Assembly (NCBI RefSeq): GCF_014842265.1 | Contig: NZ_JACYVI010000005.1 | Span: 246,518-310,517 of the forward strand | Direction of reading: 5' to 3' | Source: Pseudomonas sp. CFBP 13711 | GTDB taxonomy: Bacteria > Pseudomonadota > Gammaproteobacteria > Pseudomonadales > Pseudomonadaceae | DNA length: 64,000 bases | Shown here: one piece after another, positions 27,235-36,098 of the stretch | Layout of the letters: every line of letters begins with the position of its first letter | Numbering within the stretch: position 1 is the stretch's first letter | Made by a program: the position numbers and the translations under genes | Notes under the pieces: model-generated | What the model was told of the DNA's origin: nothing | What the model saw: only the letters and a program-made list of their open reading frames with translations | Database searches by the model: none

Positions 27235-28851
27235 TTGGCCCATTCCCCCCAGCGTCGCTGGTACCCCCTGGTTTTCACCATCGCCGCGCTGGTGCTTCTG
27301 CCGTTGAGCGTGCTGATGTTCTCCTGGCAAACCGTCGATCAGCAGATCTGGTCCCACCTCTGGGAAACCCAGATGCCACGGTTGCTTGGCAACACCCTGA
27401 CGCTGGTGCTCGGCGTCGGGCTGGGCGTTACGGTCTTGGGCGTGAGTCTCGCGTGGCTGACGGCGCTGTGTGAGTTCCCGGGGCGGCGCTGGCTCGACTG
27501 GGCGCTGATGCTGCCGTTTGCCATCCCGGCGTATGTGCTGGCGTTTGTCTTTGTGGGATTGCTGGATTTCGCAGGGCCGGTGCAGACGCTGTTGCGCGAG
27601 TGGTTCGGTTCCGGTCTGCGTCTGCCGCGAGTGCGGTCAACCGGTGGCGTGATCATCGTGCTGGTGCTGGTGTTTTATCCCTACGTGTACCTGTTGGCGC
27701 GTACGGCATTTCTCGCCCAGGGCAAAGGCCTGATGGAGGCCGCCCGCATTTTGGGGCAGTCGCCGTGGCAAGCGTTCTGGCGCGTGGCACTGCCCATGGC
27801 GAGGCCGGCAATCGGTGCCGGTGTCGCGTTGGCGTTGATGGAAACCCTGGCTGATTTCGGCGCGGTGTCGGTGTTCAACTTCGACACCTTCACCACCGCG
27901 ATCTACAAAACCTGGTACGGCTTCTTTAGCCTGTCGAGCGCCGCGCAACTGGCGAGCCTGCTGCTGCTGGCCGTCATGGTCCTGTTGTACGGCGAGCATC
28001 GCGCACGGGGGGCGAGCCGGCCGAGCAACGAGCGTCCGAGGGTCAAGGCGCTGTATCACCTGCACGGCATCAAAGCCGCCGCCGCCAGCACATGGTGTGG
28101 ACTGGTGTTCGCCTGCGCGTTCGTGGTGCCGCTGTTGCAGTTGATTGTCTGGGTCTGGCAGCGCGGGCGTTTCGACCTCGACGAGCGCTACGCCGGGTTG
28201 ATCCTGCACACGCTTTATCTGGGCGGCATCGCTGCGCTGGTCACGGTGTGCGTCGCGATGATTCTCGTGTTTGCCCGGCGTCTCGCCCCCACTCGCGCCA
28301 TCCGCTCGGGCGTCAGCCTCGCCAACATCGGCTACGCGCTGCCCGGCTCTGTGCTGGCGGTGTCGATCATGTTGGCGTTCAGTTATCTCGACCGGGAACT
28401 GGTCGTGCCCTTATCCACCTGGATGGGCGGTGCTGGCCGGCCGCTTTTGCTGGGCAGCCTGGGGGCGCTCGTGCTTGCGTACCTGGTGCGCTTCATTGCG
28501 GTCGCCTACGGGCCGCTCGAGAACAGCCTGTCGCGCATTCGCCCTTCATTGCCCGAAGCCGCTCGCAGTCTGGGGGTCAGTGGGCCACGATTGTTTTTCA
28601 GGATTTATCTGCCGCTGCTCATACCCGGCACGTTGAGCGCTGCGCTGCTGGTCTTCGTCGACGTCCTCAAGGAAATGCCCGCCACGCTGCTCATGCGCCC
28701 GTTTGGCTGGGACACGCTGGCCGTGCGCATCTTCGAAATGACCAGTGAAGGCGAGTGGGCGCGTGCGGCTCTGCCTGCACTGACGTTGGTACTGGTCGGG
28801 CTGCTCCCGGTCATCGGTTTGATCAGACGTTCGGCTAAGCCGATTGGTTAG
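27235..28851 (+). CDS. Iron(III) ABC transporter permease (fused two-domain)
   Basis: 538 residues with about twelve hydrophobic segments. Two permease domains are fused head to tail, each with an ATPase-contact loop: EAARILGQSPWQAFWRVALP (about residue 170) and EAARSLGVSGPRLFFRIYLP (about 450). This is the FbpB layout. The start is set at the TTG at 27235 because the protein from there (MAHSPQRRWYPLVF) matches the family N-terminus as I recall it and no ATG is in frame nearby. An ATG at 27222 belongs to another frame. The ribosome binding site is weak. Confidence 0.88.
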   Translation: MAHSPQRRWYPLVFTIAALVLLPLSVLMFSWQTVDQQIWSHLWETQMPRLLGNTLTLVLGVGLGVTVLGVSLAWLTALCEFPGRRWLDWALMLPFAIPAYVLAFVFVGLLDFAGPVQTLLREWFGSGLRLPRVRSTGGVIIVLVLVFYPYVYLLARTAFLAQGKGLMEAARILGQSPWQAFWRVALPMARPAIGAGVALALMETLADFGAVSVFNFDTFTTAIYKTWYGFFSLSSAAQLASLLLLAVMVLLYGEHRARGASRPSNERPRVKALYHLHGIKAAAASTWCGLVFACAFVVPLLQLIVWVWQRGRFDLDERYAGLILHTLYLGGIAALVTVCVAMILVFARRLAPTRAIRSGVSLANIGYALPGSVLAVSIMLAFSYLDRELVVPLSTWMGGAGRPLLLGSLGALVLAYLVRFIAVAYGPLENSLSRIRPSLPEAARSLGVSGPRLFFRIYLPLLIPGTLSAALLVFVDVLKEMPATLLMRPFGWDTLAVRIFEMTSEGEWARAALPALTLVLVGLLPVIGLIRRSAKPIG

Positions 28852-28874
28852 GTGCGGGGTCCCAACCTTGCGGC

Positions 28875-28880
28875 TACAAT
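28875..28880 (+). promoter_or_regulatory. Possible -10 box before gcvT
   Basis: TACAAT lies 126 bases before the gcvT start, in a leader of about 120 bases. No matching -35 box is convincing. No glycine riboswitch core was found in the leader. Confidence 0.3.
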
Positions 28881-29005
28881 GCGCCGCAATCGACTCGGTC
28901 TGTCAGACAATTCCACAAATTAGCAACGGCTCCAAACCCCAATTCACGGGGGATTTGCGGGATTGCCAGTGACCGCGTCTTCGCCACGCCCGGAAGGAGA
29001 AACCC

Positions 29006-30088
29006 ATGGGACAGCGTACGCCCCTCTTTGACCTGCACCTCGCGCTCGGCGCGAAGCTGGTCGATTTTGGTGGTTGGGACATGCCCTTGCACTACGGATC
29101 GCAGGTCGAGGAGCACCATCAGGTGCGCCGGGATTGCGGGATTTTCGACGTGTCGCACATGCATGTGCTCGATGTATCCGGCAGCCAGGCCAAGCCTTGG
29201 CTGCAACATCTGCTGGCCAACGACGTCGGCAGGTTGCAACAGACCGGGCAGGCGCTTTACAGCGCGATGCTCGACACCCACGGCGGTATCGTCGACGACA
29301 TGATCGTCTACCTGACCGACGAGGGTTATCGACTGGTGGTCAACGCCGCCACCGGCGACAAGGATCTGGCCTGGATGAACGCCAACCTTGCCGGCTACGA
29401 CGTGCGCGTCAGGCATCGCTCGGAGCTGGCCATGCTCGCCATTCAGGGGCCAAACGCCCGGCAGAAGATCGGCGAACTGGTCAATCAGGAACGCACCGCG
29501 CTCATCCACACCCTCAGACCCTTCGAAGGCCAGCAGGAAGGCGGCTGGTTCATTGCCCGCACAGGTTATACCGGTGAAGACGGCCTGGAGATCATCCTGC
29601 CCGCCACCGAAGCCTGCAGTTTTTTCAACGACATGGTCGGTGCCGGCATCTCGCCTATCGGTCTGGGCGCCCGCGATACGCTGCGGCTGGAAGCGGGCAT
29701 GAATCTGTACGGTCAGGAAATCGACGAGCAGGTTTCGCCGCTGGTTTCCAACATGGCCTGGACGGTGGCGTGGACGCCTGAAGACCGAACGTTCATCGGG
29801 CGTGCAGCACTCGAAGCAGAGCGCGCGCGAGGCATCTCCTCAAGACTTGTAGGGCTGGTCCTCGAAGAGCGGGGCGTTTTACGCGCTCATCAGGTCGTCC
29901 GAATAGCGGAAGTTGGCGAAGGAGAGATCACCAGTGGTAGTTTCTCTCCTACGCTAAGCAAGTCGATCGCGCTGGCGCGAGTGCCGATGGCCACCGCTGA
30001 CCGTGCCGAGGTGGAAATCCGGGGCAAGTGGTACCCGGTTCGAGTGGTTCGACCCGCATTCGTGCGTCACGGCAAGGCCCTGATATAA
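29006..30088 (+). CDS. gcvT: Glycine cleavage system aminomethyltransferase (T protein)
   Basis: 360 residues. The enzyme moves the aminomethyl carbon from lipoyl-H protein to tetrahydrofolate, releasing ammonia. Family segments are PLFDLHLALGAKLVDFGGWDMPLHYGSQVEEHHQVRRDCGIFDVSHM (folate domain), GIVDDMIVYL, ARTGYTGEDGLEI and IGLGARDTLRLEAGMNLYG with the catalytic Asp region. GGAGAAACCC precedes the ATG. gcvH follows 66 bases downstream, but gcvP does not. Confidence 0.96.
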   Translation: MGQRTPLFDLHLALGAKLVDFGGWDMPLHYGSQVEEHHQVRRDCGIFDVSHMHVLDVSGSQAKPWLQHLLANDVGRLQQTGQALYSAMLDTHGGIVDDMIVYLTDEGYRLVVNAATGDKDLAWMNANLAGYDVRVRHRSELAMLAIQGPNARQKIGELVNQERTALIHTLRPFEGQQEGGWFIARTGYTGEDGLEIILPATEACSFFNDMVGAGISPIGLGARDTLRLEAGMNLYGQEIDEQVSPLVSNMAWTVAWTPEDRTFIGRAALEAERARGISSRLVGLVLEERGVLRAHQVVRIAEVGEGEITSGSFSPTLSKSIALARVPMATADRAEVEIRGKWYPVRVVRPAFVRHGKALI

Positions 30089-30154
30089 CCCTGATTTGAA
30101 AGCCATCCCTGGCGGGTTTTTCCGCTGACCTGATGAAGTAGAGAGGATAAGAAC

Positions 30155-30538
30155 ATGAGCACTATTCCCGCCGAACTGCGTTTTGCCGAGAGCCACGAGT
30201 GGGCGAAGCAAGAGGGTGATCTGATCGTTGTCGGTATTTCCGATCATGCGCAGGAAGCGCTGGGTGACGTGGTGTTCGTCGAGCTGCCTGAGGTGGGTAA
30301 GGTTTTCGCGGCCCCAGGTGATCAGGCCGGTGTCGTCGAGTCGGTAAAGGCTGCGTCTGACATCTACTCGCCCGTGGCGGGCGAAGTCGTCGAGGTCAAC
30401 GAGGCGCTGGCTGATGGCCCAGAGGCATTGAACGAGGCGCCATACGCGTCGTGGATCTTCAAGGTCAAGCCAGCCAATGCCGCAGACCTGGGCAAGCTGC
30501 TTGATGCAGCCGGCTACAAGGCACTGATCGGCGAATAA
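30155..30538 (+). CDS. gcvH: Glycine cleavage system H protein
   Basis: 127-residue lipoyl carrier that shuttles the aminomethyl group between P, T and L proteins. The lipoylation site is Lys65 in [19 protein letters not shown]; the N-terminal [33 protein letters not shown] is typical. GAGAGGA precedes the start. It is followed by a bidirectional terminator and then an unrelated minus-strand gene, where gcvP would be expected in this cluster in some Pseudomonas. Confidence 0.97.
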   Translation: MSTIPAELRFAESHEWAKQEGDLIVVGISDHAQEALGDVVFVELPEVGKVFAAPGDQAGVVESVKAASDIYSPVAGEVVEVNEALADGPEALNEAPYASWIFKVKPANAADLGKLLDAAGYKALIGE

Positions 30539-30555
30539 GCCCATCGGTCAGGCAC

Positions 30556-30586
30556 AAAAAAGCCGCTCAAGTGAGCGGCTTTTTAT
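30556..30586. terminator. Bidirectional terminator after gcvH
   Basis: AGCCGCTCA-AG-TGAGCGGCT hairpin with A-run before and T-run after. It can end gcvT-gcvH on one strand and the DUF2388 gene on the other. Confidence 0.88.
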
Positions 30587-30635
30587 TGGGAGCGAGATTG
30601 GCATTATGCCGCCAACCCGTCTCGACAGGTCTGAC

Positions 30636-30953
30636 TTATTGCTCGGCAACCAGGTTCTTCGCCAGGATGGCGTTCGCCAGGTCCATGTCCGATGCCTTGA
30701 GGGCCGGGTTATCCTTGCGCACCTGATCCATGGCGGCTTCCAGGTATGGGCCACGGATTTCGCCGTTGCTGGCGACGAAGCTGCCAGCGTCATCTTGTGC
30801 AGCGACGATCAGCTTGTGGTGCCGGAAGGTGAGGTAGGTGGAACCGGTTGTGGCACCAGACGAAAGTACGTCCCGCAGAAAACCGTCGGCCATTGCTGAA
30901 CCGACCGGCAGGGAAAGCAAAGCTAACGTGGCTACAGCAAGTTTAAGACGCAT
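30636..30953 (-). CDS. DUF2388-type secreted protein
   Basis: 105 residues. A signal peptide (MRLKLAVATLALLSLPVGSAMA) is followed by a small domain (DGFLRDVLSSGATTGSTYLTFRHHKLIVAAQDDAGSFVASNG ... DMDLANAILAKNLVAEQ) that I recognise as the Pseudomonas DUF2388 family. Its function is unknown. The frame is open to 31001, but the ATG at 30953 gives the proper signal peptide. Confidence 0.8.
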   Translation of the reverse strand: MRLKLAVATLALLSLPVGSAMADGFLRDVLSSGATTGSTYLTFRHHKLIVAAQDDAGSFVASNGEIRGPYLEAAMDQVRKDNPALKASDMDLANAILAKNLVAEQ

Positions 30954-31223
30954 GACGGGTACTCCGATGTTGGTTTGTTCTGAAACGATTTGATACGCCA
31001 TCTCGCGTTCTAGTTCCCCATGCGCAGGGCTTCATAGCGCAACGACCTGCTAAGTCGTCTCGTCCGGGCGTTGATCAACGTTCGGAGGGTCATGGTTAAT
31101 GACGGTGGGAAGTTGATCGGGCAGAGTACGGTGACTGCAATCTGCGCGGCTTCTGTGTTTGATCGGAACAACAGCTGGCGCAGCCCATCGAGATTCAAGC
31201 CGCAAAAACAATAGGAGGGCGTC

Positions 31224-31994
31224 ATGGCTGTTCTGGAAAGTTTTCGTCTCGACGGCAGGGTGGCGCTGATCACCGGCTCCAGCGCAGGCATCGGTCTGGC
31301 GATTGCCCGGGGTCTGGCCGAAGCAGGCGCCACGGTCGTGCTCAACGGCCGCAACGCCGAGACGCTGCAATCGTCCGCTCAAGCCCTGATCGCGGAGGGG
31401 CATGCAGTTCACACGCAGAGTTTTGATGTGACGGACAGCAAGGCGGTCGCCGTTGCGGTTCAGGAAATCGAAGAACGCGTTGGGCCGCTGGAAATCCTGG
31501 TCAACAACGCCGGCATCCAACGGCGCGGGCCGCTGGCGGAGTTCGCCGAGGCGGACTGGCACGAGCTGATGCGTACCAACCTGGACAGCGCCTTCTTCGT
31601 GGGTCAGGCCGTCGCGCGCTGCATGATCCCCCGTGGGCGCGGGCGCATCATCAACATCTGTTCGGTGCAGAGCGAGCTGGGCCGACCGGGTATTGCGCCG
31701 TATACCGCGAGCAAGGGCGCGCTGAAGATGCTGACCAAAGGCATGGCGATCGACTGGGGCCCGTTCGGTCTCAACGTCAACGGGATCGGGCCGGGCTACT
31801 TCAAGACCGAGCTCAACGCTGCGCTGGTGGCCAACACCGAATTCAGCGACTGGCTGGTGCAACGCACGCCGAGCCGTCGTTGGGGCGAAGTGTCGGAGCT
31901 GGCGGGCGCGGCGGTGTTTCTCGCCTCGGACGCGGCCAGCTTCGTCAACGGCCACATCCTTTACGTCGACGGTGCCATCACGGCATCGCTGTAA
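31224..31994 (+). CDS. SDR-family gluconate 5-dehydrogenase-like enzyme
   Basis: 256-residue short-chain dehydrogenase. The cofactor motif TGSSAGIGLAIARGLAE is at about 19-35, NNAG at about 93-96, and the catalytic Ser/Tyr/Lys in ICSVQSELGRPGIAPYTASKGAL (YTASK). It resembles IdnO/Gno, which interconvert 5-ketogluconate and gluconate. AATAGGAGGGCGTC gives a strong ribosome binding site. It is followed 14 bases later by an idonate dehydrogenase-like gene, supporting the ketogluconate pathway. GTTGATCAAC palindrome at 31070-31079 and GTTGATC at 31112 upstream may be operator sites. Confidence 0.85.
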   Translation: MAVLESFRLDGRVALITGSSAGIGLAIARGLAEAGATVVLNGRNAETLQSSAQALIAEGHAVHTQSFDVTDSKAVAVAVQEIEERVGPLEILVNNAGIQRRGPLAEFAEADWHELMRTNLDSAFFVGQAVARCMIPRGRGRIINICSVQSELGRPGIAPYTASKGALKMLTKGMAIDWGPFGLNVNGIGPGYFKTELNAALVANTEFSDWLVQRTPSRRWGEVSELAGAAVFLASDAASFVNGHILYVDGAITASL

Positions 31995-32008
31995 TCCGGA
32001 GAATGACC

Positions 32009-33058
32009 ATGCAAGCGATTGTCTGCCATGCCGCGAAAGACCTGCGTGTCGAGCCCGGTAACGAAGCGTTGTCGTTGTATGCCGGCCAGTTGCGTGTTCG
32101 CGTTGCTCGCGGCGGTATCTGCGGCTCGGATCTTCACTACTACCAGCACGGCGGATTCGGTGCCGTTCGGCTGAAAGAGCCGATGGTCCTCGGCCATGAA
32201 ATTTCGGCAGTCATCGAGGAAGTCGGCGACGCCCAGATCGCTTTCAGCGTCGGGCAACGGATTTCCGTGTCGCCGTCACGGCCGTGCGGAGGCTGCAAAT
32301 ATTGTCACGAAGGCCTGCTCAACCATTGCCTGAACATGCGTTTTTACGGGAGCGCGATGCCGTTTCCGCACATTCAGGGCGCCTTCCGGGAGCACTTGGT
32401 GATCGAATCGAACCAGGCCCATGTGCTGGCGCCGACCACGACGCTGGCTGAAGGCGCCATGGCCGAGCCCCTGTCGGTCGGGCTTCACGCGATCCAGCGC
32501 GCCGGCGGCGTGTTCGGCAAGCGCGTCCTGGTGACCGGCTGCGGCCCGATAGGCAACTTGCTGATCGGCAGCCTGCGCGCGGCGGGTGCGTTGCAGATTG
32601 TTGCCGCAGATCTGAGCGACAGCGCGTTGGCCTGCGCGCGCCGCATGGGTGCCAGCGAAACCCACAATCTGCGCGACGAGCCCGAAGCACTGGCGCGCTA
32701 TACCGCTGACAAGGGTTATTTCGACGTGATGTTCGAGGCCTCCGGCAGTGCGCAAGCCCTGCGCGATGGCCTGACCTGCATGCGACCGCGTGGGGTTGTG
32801 GTGACAGTCGGGCTCGGTGGCGATGTGGCAATTCCGCTGAACCTGGTGGTGGGCAAGGAAATCGACCTGCGCGGTACCTTTCGCTTCCATCCCGAATTCG
32901 CCCAGGCGGTGGACTTGCTCAATCGCAAGGTGATCGACGTGACCCCGGTGATCTCCCACACCCTCGCGTTTCAGGACGCGGTCCAGGCGTTCGAGCTGGC
33001 TGGGGACAAGCAGCAAGCGATGAAAGTCGTGCTGGATTTCGGGGTGCCGGACCAGTAA
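32009..33058 (+). CDS. Zinc-dependent L-idonate 5-dehydrogenase-like enzyme
   Basis: 349-residue zinc alcohol dehydrogenase. Catalytic zinc residues are in GGICGSDLHYY and LGHEISAVIEEVG. The four structural-zinc cysteines lie in PCGGCKYCHEGLLNHC. The cofactor site is VLVTGCGPIGNLLIGSL. It resembles IdnD, oxidising L-idonate to 5-ketogluconate, which the SDR encoded just upstream would reduce to gluconate. The ATG at 32009 is preferred to the one at 32003 because GGAGA then lies at a normal distance. Confidence 0.85.
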   Translation: MQAIVCHAAKDLRVEPGNEALSLYAGQLRVRVARGGICGSDLHYYQHGGFGAVRLKEPMVLGHEISAVIEEVGDAQIAFSVGQRISVSPSRPCGGCKYCHEGLLNHCLNMRFYGSAMPFPHIQGAFREHLVIESNQAHVLAPTTTLAEGAMAEPLSVGLHAIQRAGGVFGKRVLVTGCGPIGNLLIGSLRAAGALQIVAADLSDSALACARRMGASETHNLRDEPEALARYTADKGYFDVMFEASGSAQALRDGLTCMRPRGVVVTVGLGGDVAIPLNLVVGKEIDLRGTFRFHPEFAQAVDLLNRKVIDVTPVISHTLAFQDAVQAFELAGDKQQAMKVVLDFGVPDQ

Positions 33059-34843
33059 CTAACGCTGCTCGCTCTGCGGTGTCACGCGTAGCACCTCTTC
33101 AACCGTCGTCAGCCCCGCCGCGACCTTTTGCGCACCGGACAACCGCAGGCTGCGCATGCCGTCCTTGAAGCCCTGGCGACGCAACGCCGTCAGGTCCAGG
33201 TCCGCCGTGATCAGCGACTTCACAGCGTCGGACATCAGCATGATCTCGTACACCCCCGCACGCCCGCGATAACCCGTGTCACGGCATTCCGCGCAACCCA
33301 CTGCCCGGTGCGCGCCGCTTGGCACGGGCGCCTGCCAAGGCCGCGTCAGGGTTTGCCAGTCGACCTCATCCATTTCGATCGGCGCCTTGCAGTGCGGGCA
33401 CAACGTCCGTACCAGACGTTGCGCCATCACGCCGAGGATCGTCGCCTTGAGCAGATAATGCGGGACGCCCAGCTCCAGCAGACGGCTGATGGCGCTGGGC
33501 GCGTCGTTGGTGTGCAGCGTCGACAGCACCAAGTGACCGGTCAACGCCGCCTGAATCGCCATTTCTGCGGTTTCCAGGTCGCGAATCTCGCCGATCATGA
33601 TGATGTCCGGGTCTTGCCGCATCAGCGCGCGGACGCCGCTGGCAAAGGTCAGGTCGATGTTGTGCTGCACCTGCATCTGGTTGAACGCCGGCTCCACCAT
33701 CTCGATCGGGTCCTCGATGGTGCAGAGGTTCACTTCCGAGGTCGCCAGCATCTTCAGGGTCGTGTACAGCGTGGTGGTCTTGCCGGAACCGGTCGGGCCG
33801 GTCACCAGAATGATGCCGTTGGGCTGCCGGGTCATGCCCTCCCAGCGACGCAGGTCATCGCCGGAGAATCCGAGCTGGTCGAAGTCCTTGAGCAGCACCT
33901 CCGGGTCAAAAATCCGCATGACCATTTTTTCGCCGAAGGCAGTGGGCAGCGTCGACAACCGCAGCTCCACTTCGCCACCGTCAGGCGTCTTGGTCTTCAC
34001 CCGGCCGTCCTGCGGCTTGCGCTTCTCGGCCACGTTCATCCGGCCCAGGCTTTTCAGACGGCTGGTGACAGCCATCGCCACTTGCGGCGGGAATTGATAC
34101 ACGTTGTGCAGCACGCCGTCGATGCGGAAACGGACGGTACCGGCTTCACGGCGGGGCTCGATGTGAATATCGCTCGCCCGCTGCTGGTACGCGTACTGGA
34201 ACAGCCAGTCGACGATATTGACGATGTGCGCGTCGTTGGCGTCCGGCTCCTGATCGCTGGCGCCGAGCTTGAGCAACTGTTCGAAGTTGCCCATGTTGCT
34301 GATTTTCTGATCGCTGGCGCTTGCGCCGCTGACCGATTTCGCCAGCCGATAAAACTCGACGGCCAGTTTCTGCACGTCGACAGGATTGGCGACGACGCGC
34401 TTGATCGGCATCTTCAGTACGTGGGTCAGGTCGGCTTCCCACGCACTCACGTAAGGCTGCGCGCTGGCGATGGTCACCGCATCGCGATCAACGTCCACCG
34501 CGAGAATCTTGTGGCGCTGGGCAAAGGCGTAGGACATCAACGGGGTCACGGCGGCGACGTTGATCTTCAGAGGGTCGATGCGCAGGTACGGCTGGCCGGC
34601 TTGCTCAGCCAGCCAGGCGGTCAGGGTTTCGAGGTCGAGTTTCTTGCCGGGCCGCTTGTGGTTGTCGAACTGCTGGGTGGCGATGAGTTCGAGCGGGTGG
34701 GCGTGGAGATTCTGCGCGGCTCGGCGCAGCGTGAGCGCATATTCGGCGTTGTCCTGATCGAGGTATCCCTGGGCGACGAGGTCACGCAGTACTTCGTTCA
34801 GATCCAGCCAGCGGTCCTGAGATGATGAGGCGAGGACGGACAT
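33059..34843 (-). CDS. GspE/PilB-type secretion ATPase, orphan
   Basis: 594 residues. It has an N-terminal GspE-II domain (about 60-160) and a hexameric ATPase domain with Walker A GPTGSGKTTT, the Asp box region CTIEDPIEMVEPAFNQMQV, Walker B DPDIIMIGEIRDLETAEMA, the His box LSTLHTNDAPSAISRL, and a zinc finger with paired Cys (LCPHCK ... CAECRDTGYRGR). No other type II secretion or pilus genes are nearby, so it must work with a system encoded elsewhere or be independent. It abuts the idonate dehydrogenase gene end to end. Confidence 0.92.
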   Translation of the reverse strand: MSVLASSSQDRWLDLNEVLRDLVAQGYLDQDNAEYALTLRRAAQNLHAHPLELIATQQFDNHKRPGKKLDLETLTAWLAEQAGQPYLRIDPLKINVAAVTPLMSYAFAQRHKILAVDVDRDAVTIASAQPYVSAWEADLTHVLKMPIKRVVANPVDVQKLAVEFYRLAKSVSGASASDQKISNMGNFEQLLKLGASDQEPDANDAHIVNIVDWLFQYAYQQRASDIHIEPRREAGTVRFRIDGVLHNVYQFPPQVAMAVTSRLKSLGRMNVAEKRKPQDGRVKTKTPDGGEVELRLSTLPTAFGEKMVMRIFDPEVLLKDFDQLGFSGDDLRRWEGMTRQPNGIILVTGPTGSGKTTTLYTTLKMLATSEVNLCTIEDPIEMVEPAFNQMQVQHNIDLTFASGVRALMRQDPDIIMIGEIRDLETAEMAIQAALTGHLVLSTLHTNDAPSAISRLLELGVPHYLLKATILGVMAQRLVRTLCPHCKAPIEMDEVDWQTLTRPWQAPVPSGAHRAVGCAECRDTGYRGRAGVYEIMLMSDAVKSLITADLDLTALRRQGFKDGMRSLRLSGAQKVAAGLTTVEEVLRVTPQSEQR

Positions 34844-34955
34844 GCGGGCTCCTTGGTACGAGACGGCTTACTTCGGTGTTGAGCAAGAGTAGTCCCAAGC
34901 GTGCCAGTTGTTGCGCCCTGCCGGTAGCGAAGCGTTGCCAATATTTTCGGAGCAC

Positions 34956-35303
34956 TCAACTGGCGGCGAGTGAGACGGCCTCGGTTACGACGTGCAAATC
35001 GCCCATGGGTTCAAGTTCGACCGAGCAAACGCTGACGAGGTTGCGCATTTTTTCACCAATCACCTGAGCGCGGTGCCACGTCATGCCACTCACCTCAACG
35101 CTCACCATCAGCATGCCTTCCTGCTGCAGCACGCTGACCTGTTGGGGAATCAGGTACTGCATCGCGAACAGGTTGAGCAGCCGGCAGAGTACGTCAGCTT
35201 CCGCTTCGGCAAGGATTTGGTATCGCGACAGGCCGTGAGCGTTGCTGACCGACCAGACGTCGTGGCGAAACGGAGCAGGGCTGACGGTTTCGAAATGTGG
35301 CAT
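34956..35303 (-). CDS. Hypothetical 115-residue protein
   Basis: No signal peptide or membrane span. The core (SNAHGLSRYQILAEAEADVLCRLLNLFAMQYLIPQQVSVLQQEGMLMVSVEVSGMTWHRAQVIGEKMRNLVSVCSVEL, here quoted in part by position 19-94) alternates helix and strand in a way that recalls a small ACT-like regulatory fold, but no family is certain. GGAGGTATCCC precedes the ATG. It is divergent from the Lrp-family regulator gene. Confidence 0.55.
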   Translation of the reverse strand: MPHFETVSPAPFRHDVWSVSNAHGLSRYQILAEAEADVLCRLLNLFAMQYLIPQQVSVLQQEGMLMVSVEVSGMTWHRAQVIGEKMRNLVSVCSVELEPMGDLHVVTEAVSLAAS

Positions 35304-35451
35304 GGGATACCTCCTGACAATCTCGTCGTTGCAATGGCGTTGAATGGCAGAAAGTTTTACACGCTGAAAAAGAAATTACTGGTCGAAGACGGGCTGTATT
35401 AGTCTCATCGAGAATTGTCTATGTTCAGCAATCTTATTTCGGGAATTGATT

Positions 35452-35922
35452 ATGCGGATTGAGCTGGATGCCTACGATCGGAAGATTCTGGCGCTCCTGC
35501 AGGAGGATGCGTCGCTGTCCAGCGCGCAGATCGCCGAGCAGGTCGGCCTGTCGCAGTCGCCTTGCTGGCGGCGCATTCAGAGGCTCAAGGATGAAGGCGT
35601 GATTCGGCGGCAGGTGACACTGCTGGATCGCAAGAAAATCGGCCTGAACACGCAGATATTTGCCGAGGTAAAACTCAACGCCCACGGTCGCTCCAATTTC
35701 ACCGAATTCACCGAAGCGATCCGTGGCTTTCCCGAAGTGCTGGAGTGTTATGTGCTGATGGGGTCGGTAGACTTTTTGCTGCGCATCGTCACGCCGGACA
35801 TCGAAGCGTACGAGCGATTCTTCTTCGAAAAGCTCTCGCTGGTGCCCGGGATTCAGGAAGTGAATTCGACAGTGGCGCTGTCGGAAATCAAATCAACGAC
35901 GAGCTTGCCGATCAACAGATAG
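35452..35922 (+). CDS. Lrp/AsnC-family transcriptional regulator
   Basis: 156 residues. The N-terminal helix-turn-helix (LDAYDRKILALLQEDASLSSAQIAEQVGLSQSPCWRRIQRLKDEGVIRRQ) and the C-terminal RAM/ligand domain (FPEVLECYVLMGSVDFLLRIVTPDIEAYERFFFEKLSLVPGIQEVNSTVALSEIK) are both complete. The ATG at 35452 is used; a TTG two codons before is possible. Target and effector are unknown. Confidence 0.9.
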   Translation: MRIELDAYDRKILALLQEDASLSSAQIAEQVGLSQSPCWRRIQRLKDEGVIRRQVTLLDRKKIGLNTQIFAEVKLNAHGRSNFTEFTEAIRGFPEVLECYVLMGSVDFLLRIVTPDIEAYERFFFEKLSLVPGIQEVNSTVALSEIKSTTSLPINR

Positions 35923-35950
35923 GGTGCCAATCCCGCGCTGCGTGCATTTA

Positions 35951-36043
35951 GTGGGACCGGCTTCAGCCGGGAAAGCGTAGGTAGGCACACCACAAAAATT
36001 GAGGGGCGGCCACTGGCCTCTTCCCGGCTGAAGCCGGTCCTAC
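35951..36043. repeat. REP-type inverted pair, copy D
   Basis: GGGACCGGCTTCAGCCGGGAA on the left and TTCCCGGCTGAAGCCGGTCC on the right. Same arms as the three other doublets, different inner segment. It lies between convergent lrp-type and CYTH-CHAD genes. Confidence 0.85.
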
Positions 36044-36098
36044 GAAACAGCGTCAGCCGGTCTGCCAACCGCGCCAGCCGTCCCATCCATACGGCGTC

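Noticed and set aside
27222..27260. Frameshift at the start of the iron permease (ATG in another frame, run of six C)
   Set aside because: Deleting one C would join the ATG frame to the permease, but the TTG start already gives the expected N-terminus, so no error needs to be assumed.
28852..29005. Glycine riboswitch before gcvT
   Set aside because: The leader was read for the conserved glycine aptamer core and none was found.
33128..34825. 565-codon open frame opposite the GspE-like gene
   Set aside because: Antisense shadow rich in His, Arg and Gln; the sense strand has all ATPase motifs.
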